A stretch of 64,000 nt of DNA, taken from Orychophragmus violaceus (lineage: Eukaryota; Streptophyta; Magnoliopsida; Brassicales; Brassicaceae). Shown in pieces: positions 34,362-46,129 of the stretch. The stretch lies in contig CM058230.1 in assembly GCA_030180135.1 (NCBI GenBank), forward strand, positions 28,696,709 through 28,760,708. Reading direction: 5' to 3'. The position numbers were made by a program, and so were the translations under genes. The notes below the pieces were generated by a model. It was not told the DNA's origin and made no database searches. It saw only the letters and a program-made list of their open reading frames with translations. The stretch's first letter is position 1. Each line of letters opens with the position of its first letter.

Positions 34362-35860
34362 CCGGTTAGGCGCTGGACTTCTCGCGTTGTTCTGGGAGAT
34401 TTCATCTTTATGAACGTTGCGATCTGTTTGGGGTTCGCTTCGATCCCCCTTTCGGTTACTAAGTAACCGAGGAACTCTCCTGAAGGGACCCCGAAGGTAC
34501 ATTTAGCTGGGTTGAGTTTCATCCCGTACTTATTGATAATGGTAAAGCATTCTTTTAGTTGGGGGATGTGATCCTCGTACCTAGAAGATTTTACCAGCAT
34601 ATCATCGATGTAGACCTCCATGGTTTTGCCTAGGAGTCCTGAGAACATCTTGTTGACGAGGCGCTGGTAAGTTGCTCCTGCATTTTTCAGTCCGAAGGGC
34701 ATGACTTTGTAGCAGTATGTGCCTCGATCAGTTATGAACGAGGTCTTTTCTTGGTCTTCAGGGTTCATCAATATTTGATTGTACCCTGAGAACGCGTCCA
34801 TAAAGGATAGCAGCTGATGTCCAGTGGTGGCCTCGACCAGTCGGTCGATGTGCGGGAGTGGGAAGCTGTCCTTTGGACATGCTTTGTTGAGATCCGTGAA
34901 GTCTACGCAGACCCTCCACTTTCCGTTCTTTTTCTTAACCACCACGGGGTTTGCGAGCCAGTCGGGGTACTTGACCTCTCTGATCGATCCGATTTTTAAT
35001 AACCGATCGACCTCGTCATTGACGGCTTTGGCCCGTTCAGGGCCTAGTTTTCGACGTTTCTGTCTTACCGGTTTGTAGGTCGGGTCGACATTCAGCTCGT
35101 GGCTAGTTACGTCGATGTTTATCCCTTTCATGTCTGCTGAAGACCAGGCGAAGGAGTCGACGTTCGTTTTGAGAAAAGAGACCAGTTCGTTCTTGACTGG
35201 CTCTGATAGGTCGATTCCTATGCCAACGAGTCTTTCGGGATGAGCCTCGTCTATGCAGACCTGAGTAGTGAGGTCCTTTGGGGGTCCTATTTGACTGGGG
35301 TCGTTCGACCTTTTGGTCTGCATGGTGGCGAGCTCGTCCTCTTTCTGTAATTGCTACGCAGGGGATTTCTCGATATGTTTGAATCCGTTCATGTAGCAAT
35401 GGCGGGAAATCTTTTGACTTCCGTGAATGGTTTTGATCCCTTTGGGTGTCGGGAACTTTACGCATTGGTGGTAGGTCGATGGTACCGCTTTCATGTCGTA
35501 TATCCATGGTCGACCTAGGATTGCGTTATAGGGAGCTGGCCGATCTACTATGACGAACTCTGTCATTCTCCGAACTCCTCCAGCGATTACTGGGGCGAAG
35601 ACAAAGCCCATCGAGTATGTCGTTTCGCCAGCAAAACCTACTAGTGGCGTCCTTTCTTCTACAACCTCGGAATCGTTGAAGTCCATCTTTTTGAACGCGT
35701 CGTAAAAGAGGACATCTACCGAACTTCCTGTGTCAATCATTATCCTTGAGAGTTTGACATCTCCCACTACTAGACAAACGAGGAGAGCGTCGTCGTGTGG
35801 TTTGTCGGGAATACTTGTCTCGCTCTCGTGGAAAATGATCTCGTGGTCTGGACCCAACAT
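34362..35860 (-). pseudogene. Tat protease and reverse transcriptase
   Basis: On the minus strand an aspartic protease (MIDTGSSVDVLFYDAF, about 35720) precedes an RT with DFTDLNKACPKDSFPLPHID, MPFGLKNAGATYQR and the catalytic YIDDMLVKS (about 34600). The RT runs to the insertion point of C and continues at 26941. A TAG at 35354-35356 splits the frame between protease and RT. The two parts are otherwise in the same frame. Confidence 0.9.
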
Positions 35861-38132
35861 TGGGGTCTTTCCCCTTCCGTCGGTCTCGACTCTTCTTTGA
35901 AGAGTTTTGATCGAATTGACCGAGTCGCGGAAAAGCTTGGAGCCACCGAAGATGAAGTCGATTCATTTAGGGGGTATAGCCCGTACACCCCCCCCCCCCC
36001 CCCGCAGAGACGAGGGAGATTGATTCTTGAGCGTAAACTTTTGGCAGGAGCCGGAGGCGGGGATAGTGCCGAACCTCCCGGAGTACCGCTCAGGTTAAGC
36101 TCGCCGAGGATGAACTCGACTCGCTTCCGCGACCCTTGAGGGAGTGTTTTGGGAGATTCCGGCTCCTTTGACCGTTCCCGTTTGTTTTGAGAGTGCTTTT
36201 TAGAGTTCGACTCCTTGGTCTGTTTGTTTTCCTTTTTGTCGGACAGAGTTTCCTCCTCGACCTCGGAATCTTTTTTTCTTTCGGACTCTTGTTTTTGAGC
36301 CTCTGCTTTAGCTCGAGTATAGCAGTCCTCGGTCGAGTGTCCTCTCTTATTGTGGAAATCGCAGAATTTTTCCTTGTCGAACTCGAATTTCTTCGAGCTC
36401 TTTGGGCTCTCGACCGCGCTGACGTTCCCTGACTTACGGGAATCCTTTTTCGAGTTTGAATTTTGTGGACCCGATGGGTTCCTTTCTTTCCGGTGTTTTT
36501 CCCTGAGGGCCGTGGTTTCGTCCTCGAGGCGAGCAAAGGCCGATGCGCGATGGAGGGCGTCATCGAGCGTTTGGGGTTCGCGGACTGTTATTTCCTCGCG
36601 GAATCTGGTTGAGAACCATAGTCCTCGTCTTAACGCTTCTATAGCTACCTCATCTCGTGGGTTCGCGATTTTGGATTTTATTTCCTTGAATCGGTCGATG
36701 TACGAGCGAAGTGTTTCGTCGGGTTTTTGAGAGACGCCAAATAAGGCTGCCTCGGTAGTCTTTTCCTCGATAAAACGGAGTATTGTTTGAGGAAAGCCGT
36801 CATGAACTGGGTGAAGTTGTCAATGGGCCTTTCTTCCAGTCCGGCAAACCATTCTAGGGCAGAACCTGATAGGTTTTCCGCGAAGAGCCTGCAGAAGGCT
36901 GGCTCCCTCTCCTCATCGGTAAGGTACACCCTTGCCATCGCTAGTCGGAATGCCCTGATGTGGGCTTTCGGGTCCGATTTCCCAGAGAATTCTGGAAACT
37001 TAGTTTTCTTGATCTCTCGGATTCTTGCAAACGCAATCCGATCTGTGAACGGCGTTTGTTGTGTTTCTTCGATCACTCGATCGATGTCAGGAGCCGCGCT
37101 CGTCGCCATGTGAACTTTCGAGCTCAGACTGTTAAACTGGGCTTTAGCCTGTTCAGTGTATTGTCTAAGCATATCGTGTTCATCGCCCTCTGCGGGTGCG
37201 AACTGGACTTGTGCCTGTCCTGACGTTTGTTCCGGAAAAATGGGGTCGAGGAAATCGATCGTTGGGATCGACCTCGTCTGATCGACCTGTGGCGTTCGGA
37301 ACTGAACTGAGTTTGATCCATTAAGGAGTCTCGAGCTCGAGGCGAAGGCAGAACCTCATAGTTGCCTCGGTCTGGGGTTAGAGTTACTCGGGAAAGGTGG
37401 TGGCCCGGGTAATGGTCGGTTTCTTGATCCGGTTGGATCTGTGACCATTGAACTCGAACCAAATGGGGTCGGTACCGCGATAGGGGTCATTGTAGGGCGG
37501 AAGCCGCTATTTGACGTATTACCGAAATGCCCCGACGTTCCCGGAGGAGTTACTACTTGGGAGAAGTCCAAGCGAGTACACGGTGGAGGACTTATGGGAG
37601 TTCGCGTTTGTCTGCCCCCTTGGCTCTGACTGGCGAGCTCTTCAAGACGGGCGTTCAGGCGCCGCTCTTGTTCTTCGAGCTGCGCTGCCAGGGAACGGTT
37701 TGCGACCTCTTGGGCCCTTGCGCTTGCCTCGTTGTTTCTCGTTCGATCTACTAACAGGCTTAACATCGAACGGATCTCGGCAAGATCGCTTGGTCCTTGT
37801 CTCTGTGGAGCGGAAGGTAGTGGTGAATTGGGTCTGGTTACTCCAGATCCTCCTCCCGGGGTGGGTATTGAGTCGTTTCTCATCCACACCCAGTTTCTGC
37901 TCGGATCATTAGTTCCTGACAAAAAATTTGTCGGAGTCTGGCTTGTCGCGATTGTTTGAGCGACGGAGCCGGCTGGTGCCGAGGTCGTGGAGACTGAGGC
38001 GGAGCTCATCAACACGCCGTCGGTCTGACCCATGTTCCTTACCCCGGTAGTGTTCTGAGGAACGTTGTCGACCGTTTGAGGGCGGTCAACCGGTGGTGTG
38101 GCGCTGGGAGAGCCAGTTTGGTCGGAATTCAT
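35861..38132 (-). pseudogene. Tat gag
   Basis: The start ATG at 38130-38132 (MNSDQTGSPSATPPVD) opens a long Ser/Pro/Thr-rich N-terminal part. The Retrotrans_gag core follows (SALEWFAGLEERPIDNFTQF, about 36800-36860), then a Tat-type knuckle (CDFHNKRGHSTEDC, about 36320-36363) and a Lys/Glu-rich tail. Breaks are a TGA at 37356-37358 (probably CGA), a one-base shift at the A4 run 36772-36775, and another frame change in the linker to protease, at or just beyond the C16 run 35988-36003. The long minus-strand ORF at 36090-36563 is a shadow frame, not the real gag frame. Confidence 0.85.
35988..36003. repeat. C16 homopolymer in the gag-protease linker
   Basis: Sixteen C in a row on the plus strand (a glycine run in gag). 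It is a likely slippage site, and its exact length is uncertain in any assembly. Confidence 0.9.
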
Positions 38133-38186
38133 CTCGATCTATCGGATCTAGGATCTGATTCTTAAGATAGGAAAGGCTATAGAATG

Positions 38187-38204
38187 CCCCCACAGTCGGC
38201 GCCA
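38187..38204 (-). promoter_or_regulatory. Primer binding site of the Tat element
   Basis: On the minus strand TGGCGCCGACTGTGGGGG lies 2 nt from the 5' LTR. The TGGCGCC start is that of several plant tRNA-primed gypsy elements. I cannot name the tRNA with certainty. Confidence 0.7.
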
Positions 38205-38206
38205 AA

Positions 38207-38740
38207 TGTGAGATCCAGGATTCACACTAAGAATTTGTATTCGTGGATTTGGACTTTTGGATATAGAAATGGTATAGTTTCCTATGAATCAAAGACTTTA
38301 TTGAGATTGATCGTCGAGATAGAACAAACACAGTCGAAAAGAGAGTACAAAGTATGGAATCGAGCTATCTAGTCGAAGTGTTCTTAGCCTAGGTTGGAAT
38401 TGTCTTTGATGAGCCACCACTTCTTCCTTTAAATAGTCTCCACTCTCATCTCTTCGTCCTGATACTTCGGCCTCGTCGTTGTAACGATCTCCGAGATTCG
38501 TGCGGATCAGTTGAACTGACGAAGACCGAGTTGCTCTATCTCCACGTCATCCTCAGCCGAGCTCGAGCTCGATCGTCTCCGGCTTCGGCGTCGTCTGGGC
38601 CTCTCCAAGGCGCTTGCTTCACTTGGGCCCAACAAGAGAGTTGACTCTCCCGTCTATCTTTGATTCTGGAATGGGCTCGTAATTACGGGTCTTTGTCTTA
38701 TCTGTTAATGGGCCGGATTTAGGGAAATCCAGTACCAACA
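38207..38740 (-). repeat. 5' LTR of the Tat element (534 bp)
   Basis: Direct repeat of 5178-5716, followed at 38741-38745 by the CTTAT duplication. Confidence 0.95.
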
Positions 38741-38745
38741 CTTAT

Positions 38746-40129
38746 GATAGTTTAGAACTTCAACTCTTGCTTCAATTCTTCTTCCTCTTCCTTTTTTCAA
38801 ATTCTTCTATAATCTTCTTCGATAAACAAATGGAAAGAAAAGAAATTGAACCAAGTAACCGATTTTACCAAAATTTTAACTAAAAATGAAAAATCGGTTT
38901 AATTCAGTAGCAAATTAATTATAAAATTAACCGATAACTAAACCGAACCATAATTAATTTGGTTAATTTTGGTAGAATTTTTAATAACCGTATTAACCGA
39001 CAAACCGAAATAACCGGCTAGTTTGGTTTGGTTAACCCGAAGTCTCAAGCCTACTTTAGAATGCCAAGTCCTAAATTCAAACCACATAGCAGCTAGTTTT
39101 ATTAGTTCCAGTCTTATAAAACTCAAGACCGGCACTAATTGTATAATGTGGGCTTAATCATAATTTAGGCTAAGCTAACTAATGGGTCTCCTAAACTCTG
39201 GGCTAACTTTGACTAATGTCTTGAAAGATTTCTTAAATGTAGGCTTAACTTGGTGAAATTGTGAAAAGTGAAGTGTGATATGTGGTGATGATATAATGGA
39301 GACCGAATGATGCAGCAACATGTGTCTACCCATAAGCACCCAGCCTAGATGAACCAAACTGTTCATTATAAAAGAAGAAATAATTGAAAGCTTTATAGCG
39401 GAGGAAGAGGGGTCCCCTCAAATGCTAATAGACGATGGATCCAAAAGGTAAAGTACATCTACATCTTACATTACATTGTTGTTGGGTGCAATTATTCATT
39501 CCATCTATCTCAACCCCTCTTTTGTTCCCTCTCCCCACCATTTAGAAAAGAAAAAGAAAAACAAATTCTTTTGAATATTTGTGTATATATGTTATTGATA
39601 ATTTTTTTTCTCCTTACCTCATTTGTTTGCTTATAATAATAAGGTTTTATTCAAATGCTTCTACATTTACGTATGGTTCATGTTCTATTCCACAGGAATG
39701 TTTTTTAGAAGGAATATATACCAAGCTTTTAATACTTTACTTTTGATATTATATTTTGGACTTTAAGACATATCCATCATCTTCCATCTTAATCAAAAAG
39801 GACAAACTCCACTTAGTTTACCTCATGATTATTTTATACGGATCACAATTCTTAGTTCTATATACTGTTTTGGTGCATAAAGAAAATGAACATTGCAGCC
39901 AACGAAAATTTCAAAACGTTCCATACGCTTTTAGGTAAATGCTAGTCCAAGTAATATTTAAAAAACCGAGAAATGCCAAAATTGTTATAAATAAATAAAA
40001 AAGAATGAATGTTATTCGAATTCAACGTATATTCTCCTAAACCCAGCCGCTGAAAAAGAGCAGAAAAGGAGCAACTAACAAAAACCATAAAACCATATAT
40101 TATATACACACTCACACAGATATACATTA
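38746..40129. other. AT-rich intergenic sequence, no gene recognised
   Basis: The sequence holds AACCG/TTAACCG words near 38870-39040 and long AT-rich stretches. The short ORFs here lack any family signature. I cannot assign a repeat family. Confidence 0.5.
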
Positions 40130-41429
40130 TCAATACTATTAAAAAATTGGAGTTTGTCCATGGTACATAAATGTTGTTCCTGAAATTTACCCTTAATATT
40201 ATTAGGATTTGTAACCTTCATTAAGGGTAATTAGGGAATATAACATTATCTCTACAATCCATGTTTCCAAACAACCAAAATCTAATAGGTCCCACTTTCC
40301 TAATTAATTAAAATCAAAACAAATTAATTGATAAATATAATGAATAATTTATACATCAACTATTATATATAAATTAAGATTCTCTAATTTATGATCTTAA
40401 TTTATGATTTAATTCAAATTTATTTATAATATATTTTAATATCTTTTTTATTTTGTTTCAAAATATATATATATATATATACACATATTACGATTGATGT
40501 TTTTACGATTGTACTTTTTAGCAGGTTTTTCCATCAAACTGAAAAATATTTAATTAATTAAACGGGTTGAAAAATTAATTAACCAATCTCGATTATAAAT
40601 TTTCTATAAAAAAATTCGCATATAGTAAATAATTTTAGCTGATATATTTTAAAATTAATAAAATATTAAAATGATTTCATACTTATATTATTCAAATATT
40701 TGAAATATATTTTAATATCTTTTTATTTTGTTTCAAATATATATATATATACACATATTACGATTGATGTTTTTACGATTGTACTTTTTAGCAGGTTTTT
40801 CCATCAAACTGACAAATATTTAATTAATTAAACGGGTTGAAAATTTAATTAGCCATTCTCAATTATAAATTTTCTAAAAAAAATTCGCATATAGTAAATA
40901 ATTTCAGCTGATATATTTTAAAATTAATAAAATAATAAAATGATTTCATACTTATATTATTCAAATATTTGAAGCGTCAAATTGTGCTTTATGTTTGAAT
41001 GAAGTTTTTAACGGATAGTTTCATCAAATTTGCAAATTATATATACGACTACAACATGTATTTTATAAAATAATATTTTAGATAAATAAAATAACAATTA
41101 AACATATACCACATAACTTTTACAATAGTTGTTTTCACATATATATATATTTTTCCAAACTATGATCTTACGATACAACGCATATTAAAATATATAATGC
41201 GAAATCGTTATTTTAATCTCTTAATCCTTACGATATATCTCCTCCAAATAACACATAATTCATTTAAAAAAAACTAAATTGCTAACTCACTGTTTATAAT
41301 GTTGGTTAAACAATTATAATCAAAATTATATTACATAATTAAAAATCTAAACTACTATTAACAAAATGAATAAAAAGTAAATTTTGTAAAGAAAATTAAA
41401 CCCGCACTTAAGTGCGGGTCAAAATCTAG
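40130..41429 (+). mobile_element. Non-autonomous Helitron 1
   Basis: The 5' end is TCAATACTATTAAAA directly after an A. The 3' end is a perfect hairpin (CCCGCACTT/AAGTGCGGG, 41401-41418), a short spacer and CTAG (41426-41429), followed by T. A TC start, a subterminal hairpin, a CTRR end and insertion between A and T are the Helitron hallmarks. There is no coding capacity. It contains a 276-bp internal tandem duplication (40431 and 40707 start equivalent copies). Confidence 0.88.
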
Positions 41430-42483
41430 TCTAATCTATTAAAACAGGAAGGTTTGCCATGGTACATAAATGTTGTTCCCGGAATTTGCCCTTGATATTA
41501 TTAGGATTTCTAACCTTCATTAAGGGTAAAACTGTAAAACAATTTATATTTTATTTATTATCTCTACAATCCATGTTTCCAAACAGGACAATTATTAAAC
41601 ATGTAGCCAAACAACCAAAATCTAATGGGTCTCACTTTCCTAATTAATTAAAATCAAAACAAATTAATTGATAAATATAATTAATAATTTATACATCAAC
41701 TATTATATATAAATTAAGATTATCTAATTTATGATTTAATTCAAAATATATTTATAATATATTTTAATATCTCTTTATTTTGTTTCAAATATATATATAT
41801 ACACATATTACGATTGATGTTTTTACGATTGTACTTTTTAGCAGGTTTTTCCATCAAACTGAAAAATATTTAATTAATTAAACGGGTTGAAAAATTAATT
41901 AGCCAATCTCGATTATAAATTTTCTTTAAAAAAATTCGCATATAGTAAATAATTTCAGTTGATATATTTTAAAATTAATAAAATATTAAAATGATTTCAT
42001 ACTTATATTATTCAAATATTTGAAGCGTCAAATTATGTTTTATGTTTGAATGAAGTTTTTAACGGATAGTTCCATCAAATTTACAAATTATATATACGAC
42101 TACAACATGTATTTTATAAAATAATATTTTAGATAAATAAAATAACAATTAAACATATACCACATAACTTTTACAATAGTTGTTTTCACATATATATATT
42201 TTTTCCAAACTATGATCTTACGATACAACACAAATTAAAATATATAATGCGAAATCGTTATTTTAATCTCTTAATCCTTACGATATATCACCTCCAAATA
42301 ACACATAATTCATTTAAAAAAAAAACTAAATTGCTAACTCACTGTTTATAATGTTGGTTAAACAATTATAATCAAAATTATATTACATAATTAAAAATCT
42401 AAACTATTATTAACAAAATGAATAAAAAGTAAACTTTGTAAAGAAAATTATACCCGCACTTAGAAGTGCGGGTCAAAATCTAG
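41430..42483 (+). mobile_element. Non-autonomous Helitron 2, joined head-to-tail to Helitron 1
   Basis: It starts TCTAATCTATTAAAA immediately after the CTAG of Helitron 1. It shares most of its sequence with that element, but with only one copy of the duplicated block. It ends with the hairpin CCCGCACTT-AG-AAGTGCGGG and CTAG (42480-42483), followed by T. No ORF is meaningful. Confidence 0.88.
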
Positions 42484-42548
42484 TACACCATTAAAAAAAT
42501 TAAACGTACCATTAGACGACGTCCAAAACGCACCAAAAGAGACATGCC

Positions 42549-42556
42549 TATAAATA
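42549..42556 (+). promoter_or_regulatory. TATA box of the PADRE gene
   Basis: TATAAATA stands 203 bp before the start codon and only 66 bp after the end of Helitron 2. The CT-rich stretch at 42600-42670 fits a plant 5' untranslated leader. Confidence 0.6.
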
Positions 42557-42751
42557 AATCCTCAAAAAGAAAGAAAGAAAGAAATACAATTGTAAATTTA
42601 GTTCTCCTCAAAGCTTCTCTGTTTCAAGATCACTTGCCTTAGGTCTCTCTTTCTCTCATTCTCATCTGAATTTCCGCAGATGGTTCGTACAAGAACCGAA
42701 GAAGTCTTTAAATTTTCTACTTTTCTTCATTAAAAAAAAAGACAAAAGAGG

Positions 42752-43291
42752 ATGAAGGAGACAATTAGGTGCTGCATCGCCTGCATCTTACCGTGTGGAG
42801 CTCTGGACGTGATCCGTATCGTACACTCAAACGGACACGTGGAGGAAATCAGTGGAACAATCACCGCCAGCGAAGTAATGAGAGCCCATCCGAAGCACGT
42901 ACTCAAGAAACCCTCTTCTCCTCCGCCGTCAGATCGTGATCATGATGTCATCTCAACCACAAAGATCGTCATCGTCCCTCCCGAAGCTGAACTCCAACGT
43001 GGCAAGATTTATTTCCTCATGCCTGCAACTAAATCCGGCGGAGGAAAGAAAAAAAGTAACGGAAACGCCGTCAAGAAGCGTTCACAGAATCGTCGGCATA
43101 GTGAAGACGGTGATGAAAAGTCTAATTATGACAAAGATAAAAGTAACGACGACAAGGATTCATCGTCCCTGTTGATATCTGATCGGTACTTGACGGAGAT
43201 ATTATCGGAGAAAGTGGCGACTCAAAGAGATCGGAGAAAGGGACGCGTCGGCGTTTGGAGGCCGCACTTAGAAAGCATAAATGAAGATTGA
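42752..43291 (+). CDS. PADRE (DUF4228) domain protein, 179 aa
   Basis: A single-exon gene. Residues 1 to about 95 form the DUF4228/PADRE domain. They include the Cys-rich start (MKETIRCCIACILPCGALDV), IRIVHSNGHVEEISG and the conserved PPEAELQRGKIYFLMPA. Residues about 95-140 are a disordered Lys/Ser/Asp-rich region. The end has SDRYLTEILSEK and GVWRPHLESINED, motifs shared by this family. Known members are small plant proteins often induced by pathogens and abiotic stress; their biochemical role is not settled. The ATG at 42752 is preceded by a plausible TATA and leader. Two Helitrons end just upstream and may have replaced distal promoter sequence. Confidence 0.9.
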   Translation: MKETIRCCIACILPCGALDVIRIVHSNGHVEEISGTITASEVMRAHPKHVLKKPSSPPPSDRDHDVISTTKIVIVPPEAELQRGKIYFLMPATKSGGGKKKSNGNAVKKRSQNRRHSEDGDEKSNYDKDKSNDDKDSSSLLISDRYLTEILSEKVATQRDRRKGRVGVWRPHLESINED

Positions 43292-45175
43292 GGAAAAGTA
43301 CTGCATCGCTTTTATTTCAAAGCAAGAGTTCATTTTGTTTCACACGTTTTTTTTTTAATAATTTCGGTTGCGGTGATTATTATGTATTTTTAGAACATTG
43401 ATTCATAATAGTTCTTTCATCAACGAAACATATTGAAGAGTGAGAAAGTTTTGTTTACTTTGATGAGTCTTTGAATCAAATTTCTTATATATACCAAACT
43501 CGGTATACTGGTGGCATGACAAGTACCGGTCAAGAAAACCGCAGTATTTCAACCGGGTTCACGCATACGAATGGAATAAGTATAACCAAACGCACTTTGA
43601 CATCAGAATAGCCCGCCTCCAAAAATCGTTCAAGGGTACACGTTTAGCATCTTCTACCGGGATTAAGAAGACAAGATTATGGCTCCCCATTTACACTATA
43701 TAGAAAGACCCGGTTCCATGCTGGTCCGCCTTATGAAGACATTGCAAGTTTCCTCAGAACCATTACCTCCTGCTTTTTTCATCATCTCCTCTCTGGACCA
43801 ATTTGTTTTTATTTTCAAGCGTTCCGGATTGTGAATAAAGAAGGGGAGTTTTCTCACAAGAAAGGTTTCGATTGAGCGTGGGATTCTGCATTTGTATTTC
43901 AGCTTTAAACGACAGCGGTACAGGCGATAGACTGATCGGAGTTTGGCCGGAGAATACGAAGTTGGCAGTTGTAATAATTTGGCTGGTGTTTTGTTAATCC
44001 TTGTTTGTAACAAAAGGGCAATACATAGTCTTGATAGTTTTGATTTTGGACCCAAGGTCTTCTCTAAAGTTTATGCCTAAGCTGGGACAGGATAAACCAA
44101 ACTAGAAAGCTGGTTGGTTAATAAGAAATTCAATCGTATCAATCCTCATGGACCAAATGATTTAGTGAAAGAGATAGACTTGCGTATATTTTCAACATAA
44201 AACAAAATTTACCATTTCTTCCTCATGTCGAGCTTTCTCCACTGCTCTCTCTTCTCTCCTCTTCTTAACTTTTTCAATCTCAACTCATAAACCAGAAAGC
44301 TCATTCCACCAAACAAAATGATACATAGTTAAAAGTATCTAGAGCAAAAAAAACTATCTATTAATTATCCAAGACAAAATTCATAAATAAATCAAACCTA
44401 TCAAACCCAACATCAACGGCTTATTCAGCTTATGCGTTGCCATTGTCAATAAAATTTCTAACGCTCCTTCTCCGTTGTTCAGATATAAGGCTTCGTAGGA
44501 TCTTATGCTTCCATGTCTATAGTATGTCTTCAAGAAGATAAAAACGCAAAATAACCAAAATGCTGACGGATCGAAATCAAAACCCCTCTCTTTCACATAC
44601 CTCTTTATCTTTGGGTCTAAATGGTAATTCAATTATTACGAAACTATTGGAAGCAGTAGCCACTTGATTAGTGGATAAATAGAAATATACCACGGTTATA
44701 AGCGTAAGAAGCTACAAGTTTCAGAATATCTAGACTATAATCATCTTCATAGTGTATATAATATATCCTGTTGAACTAAGTAGAACTATAGAAGAAAACT
44801 TAAGATAGTACAATAACTACACACATTCAGAATCAAACGAGGAGCTTACTTCACTTGCAATATCATCTCAAGACAAGTGCGAGCAATTACATTTGTTCTG
44901 ATCAAGATGTCATCTTTGTTTTGTTTTCCATCTCGAGAAAAGCGTCAGCAAATTTAGTAAGCAAGTCTTTCGATCAACATTAAGCTAATAATGTATACAC
45001 TAAAACAAGAGCAAGTCTTTTCATTATCATCAGTCTCACAACTCAAAAGAAAACCTTTTTCATATTTGAATTTTCACCATCAATTACATGGCTTTTTATG
45101 CAAGAATCCAAATTTATTCCAACATTCCACAATTAAATAAAGAGGAAACTGTTTGGATGATAGACTTAACTTGTT
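43292..45175. other. Intergenic region between the PADRE gene and PEX7
   Basis: Untranslated 3' ends of both convergent genes lie here. A minus-strand ORF of 119 codons (43696-44055; start MGPKSKLSRLCIALLLQTRI) and one of 83 codons (44381-44632) are open but match no family I know. Either could be a relic or chance. No repeat stands out. Confidence 0.45.
43696..44055 (-). CDS. Unrecognised 119-aa ORF, doubtful
   Basis: A basic protein with many Lys/Arg and no recognised domain. It lies in the spacer between two convergent genes. No TATA or codon evidence decides its reality. It may be a lineage-specific gene, a pseudogene piece or a chance frame. Confidence 0.2.
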   Translation of the reverse strand: MGPKSKLSRLCIALLLQTRINKTPAKLLQLPTSYSPAKLRSVYRLYRCRLKLKYKCRIPRSIETFLVRKLPFFIHNPERLKIKTNWSREEMMKKAGGNGSEETCNVFIRRTSMEPGLSI

Positions 45176-46129
45176 TCAACTCGCTCTTGGATCCATCCCT
45201 TGCTGCCAAACGTAGACAAGCTCATCCCAACCTGTGCTCGCCATTAAACCTTCAACAAGAACACTCATGTCGAGTCCAACAGCAAACTCAGTGTGATGAT
45301 CATAGCGACCCACCAAAGCATCCTCCACCATATAGTCCCAAAGGCAGACAGTCATATCGTAGGAGCAAGAAGCAATCAAATTCCTCCGATGCGGCGAGAA
45401 TTTCACCTTCCTCACCGCATATCCATGGCCATTGAGCACAGCCAATGGAGTTCTGTAACTCCGCACATCCCATACCTTGATCGTCTTGTCCACTGAAGAA
45501 GTTGCTAAAATGCAATCGTCATACTTGTTCCAGTCACAGGACAATATCTCGAAATCGTGAGCAGGAATGATCATGGTGGATCCAGGTTCTCGTACATCCC
45601 AAATCCTCAGGGTACAGTCGCCTGAAGCAGAGGCGAAGACATCTCCATGTTTAGGATTCCAAATGGCTTGGTAAACGCAATACGCGTGTTCCTTGAAAGT
45701 CCTAATGCTCGCTGGACGATCCATGGCCCATAGCTTCACCGTATCGTCCCACGACGCAGTGAGAAAGGAATCCCGGCGCGTCGGATTGTAGTCTACTGAG
45801 TGAACCTCACGCGCGTGCTCCTGAAATGATCGAATCGGATTAGAGGGAGGAGGGAGAGCTGTGTCGTAAATCTTCACGGAGCCGTCACCGATGGCGGCAA
45901 CGAGTACAGAGTCATGAGATTCCGACCAACAGACGTCGTAAACTGCGTCGGCTGTATCGAACGCGACGGATTCCGTGACGCCGGGAGCTCCAGGAGAGAG
46001 TTCGAGCACGTGGATCCGGCCGTTTCCGAGGATCCCGAAGTTCTGAGCAGTGGCCACGGCGAGGCGTGACTCGTAGAAAGGGCTGAATTTTACTGAGTAG
46101 CCGTTAAACGGCGCCTTGAACACTGGCAT
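45176..46129 (-). CDS. PEX7: Peroxisomal targeting signal 2 receptor PEX7 (317 aa)
   Basis: A single-exon WD40 protein that binds PTS2-bearing enzymes in the cytosol and, with PEX5 in plants, delivers them to the peroxisome. The sequence starts MPVFKAPFNGYSVKFSPFYE, and WD repeats fill the protein, seen as HSVDYNPTRRDSFLTASWDD, GDVFASASGDCTLRIWDV, DCILATSSVDKTIKVWDV and SCSYDMTVCLWDY. It ends ELVYVWQQGMDPRAS. The chosen start gives 317 residues, the length I recall for the Arabidopsis protein. The ATG 27 bases further upstream (46154-46156) would add nine residues and is less likely. It is divergent from the Alba gene, with 366 bp between the two start codons. No breaks are seen. Confidence 0.97.
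   Translation of the reverse strand: MPVFKAPFNGYSVKFSPFYESRLAVATAQNFGILGNGRIHVLELSPGAPGVTESVAFDTADAVYDVCWSESHDSVLVAAIGDGSVKIYDTALPPPSNPIRSFQEHAREVHSVDYNPTRRDSFLTASWDDTVKLWAMDRPASIRTFKEHAYCVYQAIWNPKHGDVFASASGDCTLRIWDVREPGSTMIIPAHDFEILSCDWNKYDDCILATSSVDKTIKVWDVRSYRTPLAVLNGHGYAVRKVKFSPHRRNLIASCSYDMTVCLWDYMVEDALVGRYDHHTEFAVGLDMSVLVEGLMASTGWDELVYVWQQGMDPRAS

Larger units (their letters stand above)
5178..38740 (-). mobile_element. Ty3/Gypsy Tat-type LTR retrotransposon carrying three nested Copia elements
   Basis: Long terminal repeats at 5178-5716 and 38207-38740 are direct repeats flanked by CTTAT. On the minus strand the order is 5' LTR, PBS, gag, protease, RT, RNase H, a second RNase H, integrase, then a convergent antisense gene, PPT and 3' LTR. 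The order RT-RH-aRH-IN plus an antisense ORF before the 3' LTR is characteristic of the Tat lineage. Removing element A (with B inside it), element C and their duplicated target bases leaves about 11.1 kb, a normal Tat length. The LTRs differ at about six positions plus one 5-nt indel by eye. Gag, pol and the antisense gene all carry stops or frameshifts, so it is non-functional now. Confidence 0.93.

Noticed and set aside
36090..36563. 157-codon minus-strand ORF in the Tat gag region
   Set aside because: Basic low-complexity shadow. The true gag frame with the CDFHNKRGHSTEDC knuckle is the neighbouring one.
45088..45435. 115-codon plus-strand ORF over the end of PEX7
   Set aside because: It lies antisense to conserved WD40 coding sequence and is a shadow.
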